Of a stretch of 64,000 bases of DNA, positions 45,084 through 54,617 are shown in pieces (the first letter of the stretch is position 1; every line of letters starts with the position of its first letter). The notes under the pieces were generated by a model. It worked only from the letters and a program-made list of their open reading frames with translations, was not told the origin of the DNA and did no database searches. Both the position numbers and the translations under genes were made by a program. This DNA comes from Fulvivirga ligni. GTDB taxonomy: Bacteria > Bacteroidota > Bacteroidia > Cytophagales > Cyclobacteriaceae. Where the stretch lies: NCBI RefSeq assembly GCF_021389935.1, contig NZ_CP089979.1, positions 3,081,001 to 3,145,000 of the forward strand, given 5' to 3'.

Positions 45084-48000
45084 ATGGCTTTCTTTCTACA
45101 TAACAAGATTTCTGGGATTTTTAACCTGCTGGTTATCATTCTGTTAGCTGCTAATTTTAGTTATGCTCAAAACCGACCCAACAGCACTATCAGTACTAAC
45201 ACCGGAGGAATTTGTGTGTTATGTGGTGTAAACAATCCTGATAGAGCCTGGGATACAGATGAAAATTCATTTGGTTCTATTCTATTCGGAGTTTTGGGTG
45301 TGGCTGGTTTTGGAGAAGTTACCTATGGCTTTGCTAGCCCAGTGGCGGATAATAATATTGTAGCTATAGATCTGGAGTTTGACGGTTCAGTTTTATCACT
45401 ATTAGCTGCTGATGTATTTCAAAGGCTTCAAATAAATTTCTATGATAACTCTGGCGCCTTGTTAGAGTCTTTTGATGATGGTAATCTGCTAGACCTTCGG
45501 ATAGATGTGCTCAGTGCTTCGGATAACCGTTTTAGACTATATATCCTCAACAATAATCCCACCATGCAGCGTATCCGCATCCGGTCAGGAGATTTGGTTT
45601 CTCTTGGTCTGGTGGCTCATGATCTTCGCATTTTCGATATTCAAACCTTTGGTGATCAGGAAGCAATATACAGTGTTGAGCCCTTCAAACCTGTAAATGA
45701 TTATGTAGATAGTGAGGTAATTGCCACAGCCACTGATGCTGACGGTGATATTGTAGCCGCCACCGTTACTTCTGGCTCTTTACCGCCAGGCACCGTTTTA
45801 GAAAGTGACGGAACTATTCGTGTGAATGACGCTTCGTCACTAGTGGCCGGTTCTTACGCCTTCGAAGTAACTACTACAGATGAGCACGCCGGAACTACAG
45901 TTACTGAGCTTACCATCATTATTAATCCCACAGATATTGAAGCCATTTATATAGTAGCACGAGCTAAGCCGGTGAATGATTATACTAACGGGAATGTGCT
46001 GGCATCAGCTACAGATGCCAATGGAGATATCATATCAGCCAGTGTAAGTAGTGGTAGTTTGCCGCCAGGAACTACCATGCTTTCAGATGGCACTATTTCA
46101 GTGAGTAATGCCAATGCTCTGGTGGTGGGAAGCACTACCTTTCAGGTCACTACCACAGATGAAAACGGAGGCCAGACCGTAACAGAATTGACCATTATTA
46201 TTAATTCTGCCGATATAGAAGCAGTATACGTTGTTGAGCCTGCAAAGCCTGTAAATGACTATGCTAATTCAGATATTTTGGCCACAGCTACAGATGCCAA
46301 CGGGGATATTGTGGCGGCTTCTGTTACTAATGGAAGCCTTCCTCCGGGACTAACTTTAGCTTCGGATGGTACCATTTCCGTTTCTGATGCTAATGCTTTG
46401 GTGGCCGGAAGCTACACTTTTGAAGTGACCACTATTGATGAAAATGGAGGTGAAACAGCCACTGAACTTACGTTAATCATCAATCCTGCGGATATAGAGG
46501 CTGTATACACTATTGCGGACCCCAAGCCAGTGAATGACTATGCAAACTCAGATGTACTGGCTAGTGCTACAGATGCCAATGGAGACATCGTTTCGGCCAC
46601 GGTAACTAATGGCTCTTTGCCTCCGGGTACATCGCTGGCTGCTGATGGAACGGTTACTGTTTCAAATGCTGGTAACTTATCTCCAGGAGATTATACATTT
46701 GAAGTAACCACGGTAGATGAAAACGGAGGCGAAACCAGCAGTGAACTTACCATAACCATTAATCCGGCAGACGTGGAGGCGGTTTATGTGGTAGAAGATC
46801 CAAAACCTGTGGATGAATATGCTGATAATGATGTATTGGCCACTGTTACAGATGCTAATGGAGATATTGTAGATGCCGTGGTAACAGGGGGTACTTTGCC
46901 TCTCGGTGTTGATTTGGCCACAGATGGCACCATTACCGTAGATGATGCTGATAATCTGGTAGATGGCAGCTATACTTTCGAGGTAACTACCACGGATGAG
47001 AATGGTGGGCAAACATCTACAGATGTTACGATTATCATCGGATCTCCTGATAATGAGGCTGTTTATGTGGTTATGGATGCGAAACCGGTAAACGATTATG
47101 CTAATTCTGATGTGGTGGCTACGGTCACTGATGCCGACGGAGCAATTGTTTCTGCTACCGTTACCTCAGGCTCATTGCCAGCAGGTTTAAGTATTGCTTC
47201 GGATGGTACAATAACAGCATCTAACTCAGGTAGCTTAGTTCCTGGATCTTATGCTCTGGGCATTACTACTGTAGATGAGAAAAATGGTACTACAGTGAGC
47301 AATATCACCATAGAGATTAATCCGGCAGATATTGAAGCAGTATATGTGGTAGAAGATGCTAAGCCGGTAAATGACTATGTGGCGGCCGAAGTGTTAGCCA
47401 GTGCCACTGATGCCAATGGTGATATAGTTTCCGCTACTGTTACTGACGGTTCATTGCCTCCCGGATTAGTGCTGGCTCCTGATGGAACAGTATCTGTCTC
47501 CAATCCGGGCCTTTTGGTGCCGGGTAGCTATACTTTCGAGGTGACTACAGTTGATGAATTTGGAGGGGAAACTACCACGGAATTAAATATTAATATCAAT
47601 CCTGCTGATGCAGAGGCGGTTTATGTTGTCAATCCTTTCAAGCCCAGAAATGATTATAGCAATTCAGATATTCTGGCTACCGTGACAGATGCTGACGGGC
47701 CTATAGTTTCTGCAACCATTGTGTCTGGCACTTTGCCACCGGGTACCACCTTATTGGCGGATGGTACCATTCAGGTTACTAATGCCTCTTTGTTGGTGAG
47801 TGGTGTTTATAATGTAGATATAAGAACCACTGATGATAAGAATGGAACCACTCTCAGTAATCTGGTTCTCAAAATTAACCCGAACGATATAGAGGCCATT
47901 TATACGGTGGCCACTGCCAAACCAGTTAACAACTATACCGCGGGTGAATCCATCGCTACGGTTACTGATGCTAACGGAGCCATAGTATCTGCTACAGTAA

Positions 48001-51000
48001 CTTCTGGTGTGCTGCCTCCGGGGACTATTTTGGCTTCAAATGGAGAAATTACAGTTAACAACACCGGCCTTTTAGCGGCTGGAACCTATAGCCTTCAAAT
48101 AACAACTCAAGATATATTAGGGGGCGAAACTACCAGTAGTATTACCATTGTGTTCAATCCCTTCTCAGATCCTGATAATGAATCAGAGTATACGGTTTTT
48201 CCCTCAAAGCCTGCTAATGAGTATGAGAGTGATGATGTGCTAGCAGAAGCCTCGGATCCTGATGGCGATATTGTAAGCGCAGTGGTAACTACTGGTAGCC
48301 TTCCTAGCGGAGTAATTATTGAAAGTGACGGTACCATAGTGGTAGATGATCCTTCGCAGGTAGTGGAGGGGACATATCCTGTTACTATTACCACCACTGA
48401 TGAGTTTGGTGGAGTAACTATCAGCAATGTAACATTGGTTATAGATGCTCCACATATTGATAATATCACCGTGGGTTTGGCCAAGTCTGTCAGTACTCCA
48501 CAGTCGCAAAGCTCAGGTAATTATCGGGTCACAATTACTTTTGTGGTGGAGAATATGGGTGATGTTCTTATAGATAAGCTGAAACTCAATGATGACCTCT
48601 CGCAAACATTTCCATCTCCGGCTACTTTCCAGATTACCTCTTTGGTAACTACGGGTCAGTTAGTAGCTAATCCTGCTTATGATGGTTCTTCAGATGTTAA
48701 TTTGTTGAGTAGCAGTAGTAAAATAGACGTTGGTCAGCAGAGAACGGTGGTATTAACACTACTTGTAAATGCTAATGGTGGCGATACCAGCTTTAGTAAT
48801 TCAGCTACCATTGAGGCTGAAGACAGTAAAGGAAATACGTTTACTGACATTTCAGATGATGGTAATGAGCCAGATGCCAATAACAACGGAGATCCTACAG
48901 AAGTAGGTGAGAATGATCCTACCATAATTAACCTAAATGCTGTGCCTCAAATTGGAGCCGCCAAGAGCTCAGCAGCACCCCAGTTTCTGGATGATGGTAG
49001 TTATTTGGTGAACTACACAATTACAGTAGAGAATTTGGGTAACGTCAATCTGCAAAACGTTCAGGTTCAGGATAATCTGGAGCTTACTTATCCGGCACCT
49101 GTTTCTTTTGAAGTAAGTTCAATCTCAGCTACAGGATCATTAATAGTGAGCAATACCTACAATGGACACAGTGATATTGATCTGTTAGAGAATAACAGCA
49201 CTTTAGGTATAGGAGATAAGGAAACCATAAGTCTGAGTCTTATAGTATTTCCAAATGGAGCAGTAGGACCTTTTGTAAATTCAGCCATAGCTAGTGGAAA
49301 TGGTGCTGGTGGCACAGGAAGTACCACTGATACCTCAGCTCCCGGCAGTGATCCTGATCCGAATGGCAATGGATATCCTGGTGATCCTGGTGAAGATGGA
49401 GGAACAACTACTTACTTAAGCCTTTCACCAGTAATAGGTGTGGCAAAGGCTGCTGGAGCACCGCAGCCAATGGAAAACGGCCATTTTTCAGTGACTTACC
49501 TTATTAATGTGAAAAATCTGGGTAATACTTCACTTCATAATGTTTCGGTTTTCGATGCCTTAGCGTCCTTTACATTTCCACCTGATGTTCATTACAGTGT
49601 AACTGATCTGAAATCAGAGGGAACTTTGGTAGTGAATCCAAATTACAATGGAGATGATGATATCAACCTGTTAGATCCCCTGGTAAGTACTCTTGCGCTG
49701 GGGGCTGCGGATTTGATTACTCTGACCATTGATATTGATAATGGCAATAAGGTAGGGCCATTTCTAAATTCCGCCATAGCATTTGCCTACAATGCGGATA
49801 GAACAGTGAGCTACAGTGATGTGTCAGTAAACGGGATAAATCCTGATCCTAATGGTAATGGAAATCCGAATGATGAAAATGAAAGTACCCCAACACCAAT
49901 ACTATTAAAAGTGCTTCCTAACATAGGAATAGCCAATAATGCTGCAACGCCTGAATATCAAACGGATGGTACATATCTGATAGATTTCACTATTACAGTT
50001 CAGAACTATGGCAATGAGTCACTGCAGGATCTTGAAGTAATATCTGACCTGCGAAATGCTTTACCCGATCCTATGACTATAGCTATAGAAAGTGCTCCAA
50101 CATCATCTTCTGATAATCTATCCATTAATCCAAGTTATGACGGAGTTACCAATAAGGTGCTCATTAGTGCTGGCACCCTGGATATAGATGAAAGTCAGGA
50201 GATCAGTTTTACGGTGAGGTTAGATGCAAAAGGTGCTTATGGCCTTTATCTACATCAATCATCAGTAGCAGCCACAGGTAGCATTAGTACCGAGAAGACC
50301 TCAGATCTATCGCAAGATGGTCTTGATCCTGATCCTGACGGAGATGAAAGGCCAGACGAAAATGAACCCACTCCAATAAGAATTGAACCTAATAATATAC
50401 TTGGTATCGGTACATACATTGAATCTTCAGAATGGCTCTCCACATGTGAGCTAGAGTTGGAAATGGTAGTAGTTGTGAAGAATTTTGGTATCGACGTATT
50501 GGAGCACCTGCAGCTTACCACGGACCTGAGAAGCATATTCCCTTCACCAATAGAGTTCACTATCACCTCTTTAGAATCAGATGATGTTGCTGTTAATCCT
50601 GACTTTGATGGCGCCATAGATATAGAGCTTTTAGATAAGGTGATTGACCTGGAGAGTGGCGAAAGCTTTAGGATCTCTTATACCATTCAGGTAGCGCCAT
50701 CAGGCTCATTTGGAGATTTCTTAAATGTGGTGAGAGGTTCGGCCAGCTATTTAGGTGACCCGGTTACTGCCGTGTCATTTCATATAGATCCTGATGAGGA
50801 GTTTAATGGAGTACCTGCCGAGAGAGATGTAACGGTAATTACGATCAATCCTCCAGAGCAATTCATTCCCGATGGATTTTCGCCCAATGGTGATGGTATT
50901 CAAGATGCTTTTGTCATTCAATTGGCATGCGGACTCACGGCACAGTTGGATATATTCAATAGATGGGGAGATGTGGTTTATCACAGTGAGACCTACAATA

Positions 51001-51129
51001 ACGATTGGGAAGGGGGAGACCAACCAGGGTACGCTGATTGGGAATACTTTGCCTAACGGAGTGTATTACTACTCTATTAAGATTAGCAACGGTCAAACTC
51101 TAAAGAGCTTTTTAGTTATTAACCGATGA
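45084..51129 (+). CDS. Very large T9SS type B repeat adhesin, interrupted by a frameshift near its end
   Basis: As sequenced the frame stops at 51056 (1990 residues); with one G removed from the run at 51012-51016 it reads on to 51129 (2014 residues). Signal peptide ends ANFSYAQN. A ~190-residue N-domain is followed by ten ~93-residue modules (EAVYVVEDAKPVNDY ... INPADI; residues ~193-1125), then five DUF11-like modules of ~160 residues joined by Asp/Asn/Gly linkers such as DPNGNGNPNDENE that look calcium-binding. The C-terminus has the type B sorting domain (FIPDGFSPNGDGIQDAF, FNRWGDVVYHS) whose last strands, NGVYYYSIKISNGQTLKSF, are only reached after the frame correction. It resembles SprB-like gliding or attachment adhesins and is followed by its PorP/SprF and OmpA partners. 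Confidence 0.85.
45660..48459 (+). repeat. Ten-unit intragenic repeat array, about 280 bp per unit
   Basis: Ten consecutive units of about 93 codons encode Ig-like modules beginning EA[IV]Y and sharing KPVNDY, TDANGDIV, LPPG, DGTI and GSYTFEVTT. Codons differ widely between units, so the array is old and kept at protein level. Confidence 0.9.
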
Positions 51130-51133
51130 AATT

Positions 51134-52057
51134 ATGTTAAAACTCTACAGACATATCTTACTGCTGACATGGTTACTCATCATGAGTGGCACCGCCGTTA
51201 ATGCCCAGCAGGACCCAATATATTCACAGTATATGTTTAATATGCTCACCATAAATCCGGCTTATGCTGGTAATAGAGAGGTGCTGAGTGCTACTTGTCT
51301 ATACCGCTCGCAGTGGAGGAAGATTGAGGGCGGTCCCAGCACCCAATTATTCACGGCAGATATGGAGCTGAGAAATAAGAGAGTAGGTCTGGGCGTGCAG
51401 ATATTTAATGATAATGTGGAGGTGATTAACAATACCGGATTTTATGGAATGTACTCCTACAAGGTTTATTTCAATAAGGGAATATTAAGCCTGGGACTAC
51501 AGGCCGGCCTTTTAAAATTTAAAGCTAATTACAGTCAGCTGGCCCTTTATGATTACAATGACCCTGCTTTTATGGCTAACCAAAATGAGTTTAGATTCAA
51601 CTTTGGAGCGGGTGCTTTATATAACACAGATCGATTTTATATAGGATTTTCAGTGCCACATTTAGCCGGACAAGGTAAAGTAAATGCTGCGGAGGGTAAT
51701 AAAAACCTCTATGAACAGAATAATCACTGGTTTCTTACATCCGGTTATGTGTTTGATGTAAGTCCTGATATTGACCTGAAGCCTTCCTTCTTGATGAGAG
51801 CGGTTAATGGTGCCCCTTTACATTACGATGTAAGTTTAAACGTATGGTTATTGAATCTGGCGGCGGTAGGAGTTTCGTATAGATCTAGTGAGGCGGTAGT
51901 AGGAATGCTAGAGTTACAGGTGCTTCCACAGCTAAGAATTGGTTACTCATATGATCTTACTTTATCAGAGCTGGGGCAGCAGAGTACTAATGAATTTATG
52001 TTACGCTACGAGTTTGGGTATTCTAAAAAGGACTTGGTATCGCCGAGGTATTTTTAA
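51134..52057 (+). CDS. PorP/SprF-family T9SS outer-membrane protein
   Basis: A 307-residue outer-membrane beta-barrel protein with a signal peptide ending AVNAQQ and the family opening QDPIYSQYMFNMLTINPAYAGNRE. Later strands and the end ELGQQSTNEFMLRYEFGY also fit PorP/SprF. Proteins of this family anchor type B T9SS cargo on the cell surface, and genes for them are typically next to the cargo gene, as here: it begins four bases after the frame-corrected end of the adhesin and 22 bases before the OmpA gene. One copy per adhesin is usual, implying a dedicated pair. Confidence 0.95.
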   Translation: MLKLYRHILLLTWLLIMSGTAVNAQQDPIYSQYMFNMLTINPAYAGNREVLSATCLYRSQWRKIEGGPSTQLFTADMELRNKRVGLGVQIFNDNVEVINNTGFYGMYSYKVYFNKGILSLGLQAGLLKFKANYSQLALYDYNDPAFMANQNEFRFNFGAGALYNTDRFYIGFSVPHLAGQGKVNAAEGNKNLYEQNNHWFLTSGYVFDVSPDIDLKPSFLMRAVNGAPLHYDVSLNVWLLNLAAVGVSYRSSEAVVGMLELQVLPQLRIGYSYDLTLSELGQQSTNEFMLRYEFGYSKKDLVSPRYF

Positions 52058-52068
52058 TGAAGATTAAA

Positions 52069-52076
52069 AAGGAGGT
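52069..52076 (+). promoter_or_regulatory. Strong Shine-Dalgarno site before the OmpA gene
   Basis: AAGGAGGT lies four bases from the ATG at 52080. Such a full match is unusual in Bacteroidota, where most mRNAs lack a Shine-Dalgarno sequence. Confidence 0.75.
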
Positions 52077-52079
52077 AAA

Positions 52080-54392
52080 ATGAAAAATTCAATTAGAATA
52101 ACATGTACAGTGATACTAGCCATGTTGGCCTTCGAAACTGTTTGGGCACAATCGGTGGCTAAGAAAATAGCTAATAGAAAGTTCGAGCAGAAAGGATATG
52201 CCGAGGCAGCCTCTTTGTATGAAGATATAATTAAAAGTCATCCGGATGATCAAGAATCGTTGTTGAAATTAGCAGAATGCTATCGTGCTACAAATAATTC
52301 TGCTAAAGCATTAAGTCTGTATGCAAAATTGGCTAATGTGGAAAATCCTGAACCAGGTAATGTTTGGTACTATGCTTCCATGTTAGCAGAATCTGGAGAT
52401 TATGAAAGTGCGAAGGAATGGTATTCTAAATACTCAGATCTTGTTCCTGAGGACACCCGGGGGCGGAAGTTTGCACGAGCTTATGCGTCTATGAACGAAT
52501 TTTATAAGGATTCTACTAAATATTCCGTGAGATACCTGCACGGAGTTAATTCCTGGCAATCAGATTTCAGTCCATTCTTTTATGGAAAGGGGCTTGTGTT
52601 TTGCTCAAATAGAAGTGAAGATGTGGGGGTGAGAAAAGTATCAGGTTATGACAAAACCCCGATTGTAGAATGGTACATTATTCCAGATACCAGCGCATTG
52701 CATAATGATATATCTTCAGGCCTTCAGAGCGCACAGTATACTGTAGAAACGAAGAATGCTAAAAACGCCAATTTTACCAAAGCCAGCAGTGTGGAAGCAG
52801 ACGTTATAGCTACCTACGGTTCTACTTTTATGCATGATAGCGTACGTTACAATATTCGCCCGTCGGCGAAGGTCAAAAAATTCGTGTCCCCTTCTAAAGG
52901 TATGCACATAGGACCCGCTTGCTATTCAGATGATCTGGAAAGACTCATATTCACCGCAAATGAGAGAGGAGAGAAGATCAAGAGGCTTCACTTGTTTTCG
53001 GCCAAAGTTAAAAACCATACATTGTCTGATGTTCAGGAGTTACCATTTAATAATCCAAACTATTCTGTCGGACACCCATCATTTACTCCTGACAGCAAGC
53101 GGTTATATTTTGCTTCTGATATGCCTGGTGGCATGGGTGGAGCGGATATTTATTATTCAGATTATACTAATGGTGCCTGGTCAGATCCTGTAAATGTTAC
53201 AGAGATTAATACTGCCGGTGATGAGCTCTTCCCTTATGTAAGAGGAAATGGAGACCTTTATTTTTCATCAGACGGTCACCCCGGTCTTGGAGGTTTGGAT
53301 GTATTCATGGCTAATTTTACTAATGACAAGATCACCGAATTCAAGAATGTAGGTGCTCCTATAAACTCCGAAAAGGATGACTTCGGTATCATCTATCTGA
53401 GTTCTACGCATGGATACTTCAGTTCAAACAGAAAAAGAGGACTATCAGATGATGATCTTTATTATTTTAAGAAACAATGTTTTCCTATAGAGCTTACCGT
53501 GTACAATGGTGAAAATAACCGAGTACTGGAAGACGCTTCAGTGAAGATCAATGATATTGAAACTCACAGGACTAATTATAACGGTAAGTTAGAGCTCTGT
53601 GTAGATGATGGTAATAATAGTTTTGTAGTAAGCAAAGAAGGGTTTGAGTTTCAGAATATTACCAGCAATGATTCTTATGTAAGCGTCATGCTAAAACCAT
53701 TGGTGTTCAATGTTAGTGGCAATGTACTTAGCGATGCTACGCGACAAAATATGACAGGTGTGCAGGTGCAGCTCATAGAAAGTAACGGAAATGTGCTCAG
53801 AGAAGAGTTTACCACTGCGGAAGATGGTAAATACAATTTCTCCTTAGAGCCTCAGAAAGACTATGAAATAGTGGCCACTAAAAAAGATTGTGGCATAAAC
53901 TCTATTAGAATTAGCACTAAAGGAGTGCATAAATCAACCAATTATAAGGAAGATTTAATTATGCTTTGTACTGGCGATGTGGTGCAGGTAAATAATATCT
54001 ATTACGAATTGAATAAAGCGGAAATTACAGAGCAAGCAGCAGAAGAGCTGGATAAATTAGCAGACCTCATGTATAAGTATCCAGATATGAGAATAGAACT
54101 GAGAGCTCATACTGACAGCCGTGCAGACTCAGATTTTAATCTAAGACTATCTGCAATGAGGGCACAGGCAGTGGTGGACTACCTCACCGGAAAAGGTATT
54201 GTTCCCTACAGAATGAGAGCTTCCGGATATGGAGAATCCCAGCTGCTTAATGACTGTGGTGATAATGAAGATTGCTCAGAATTTGAACATCAACAAAATA
54301 GAAGAACCGAGTTTAAAGTGTTATCAATCAATCAGGGCATATTAGATGTAGACGGAAATCAAAACTTCCACATCGGTAAGTCCACTAATTAA
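52080..54392 (+). CDS. PorE-like OmpA-family protein with TPR and PD40 repeats
   Basis: A 770-residue exported protein (signal through TVWAQS). Order: TPR-like helices ~25-140 (FEQKGYAEAASLYEDIIKSH), a PD40/WD40-like propeller ~150-470 (PSFTPDSKRLYFASDMPGGM, GDLYFSSDGHPGLGGLDVF), two carboxypeptidase-regulatory-like beta domains ~475-640 and a C-terminal OmpA peptidoglycan-binding domain ~650-750 (IYYELNKAEITEQAAEELD, LRAHTDSRADSDFN, NRRTEFKVL). This architecture is that of PorE-type proteins linking T9SS or surface adhesin complexes to the cell wall. It follows the PorP/SprF gene and ends at a terminator, closing the operon. Confidence 0.93.
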   Translation: MKNSIRITCTVILAMLAFETVWAQSVAKKIANRKFEQKGYAEAASLYEDIIKSHPDDQESLLKLAECYRATNNSAKALSLYAKLANVENPEPGNVWYYASMLAESGDYESAKEWYSKYSDLVPEDTRGRKFARAYASMNEFYKDSTKYSVRYLHGVNSWQSDFSPFFYGKGLVFCSNRSEDVGVRKVSGYDKTPIVEWYIIPDTSALHNDISSGLQSAQYTVETKNAKNANFTKASSVEADVIATYGSTFMHDSVRYNIRPSAKVKKFVSPSKGMHIGPACYSDDLERLIFTANERGEKIKRLHLFSAKVKNHTLSDVQELPFNNPNYSVGHPSFTPDSKRLYFASDMPGGMGGADIYYSDYTNGAWSDPVNVTEINTAGDELFPYVRGNGDLYFSSDGHPGLGGLDVFMANFTNDKITEFKNVGAPINSEKDDFGIIYLSSTHGYFSSNRKRGLSDDDLYYFKKQCFPIELTVYNGENNRVLEDASVKINDIETHRTNYNGKLELCVDDGNNSFVVSKEGFEFQNITSNDSYVSVMLKPLVFNVSGNVLSDATRQNMTGVQVQLIESNGNVLREEFTTAEDGKYNFSLEPQKDYEIVATKKDCGINSIRISTKGVHKSTNYKEDLIMLCTGDVVQVNNIYYELNKAEITEQAAEELDKLADLMYKYPDMRIELRAHTDSRADSDFNLRLSAMRAQAVVDYLTGKGIVPYRMRASGYGESQLLNDCGDNEDCSEFEHQQNRRTEFKVLSINQGILDVDGNQNFHIGKSTN

Positions 54393-54462
54393 CATTTACG
54401 ATGCTTGATAGTAGATGAATAGTAGTTTAAGTTAGATAACTGATTTTTTGCTGAAGAATAAG

Positions 54463-54492
54463 ATCCCGGGCTTTTTGGCCGCGGGATTTTTT
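54463..54492 (+). terminator. Rho-independent terminator after the adhesin-PorP-OmpA operon
   Basis: ATCCCGGGC pairs with GCCGCGGGAT around a TTTTTG loop with one bulged base, followed by a six-T run. Confidence 0.85.
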
Positions 54493-54617
54493 ATGCCGTC
54501 CGATATCGGAATTGTGAATGTTCGAAAAGGAACGTCTATATCTCTCAGTTGCCTTATTTTGATGATTACTGAGATGGCATCTGCTTTGTAAACAGTTGAT
54601 TACCTTTACAAAACAGA

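Noticed and set aside
45660-48459. CRISPR-like array from regular ~280-base repeats
   Set aside because: The repeats are in frame, protein-coding, far longer than CRISPR repeats and lack spacers or cas genes.
48107-48509. Minus-strand frames opposite the adhesin repeat array
   Set aside because: Such frames recur opposite the repeat modules because of shared codon patterns; no conserved protein.
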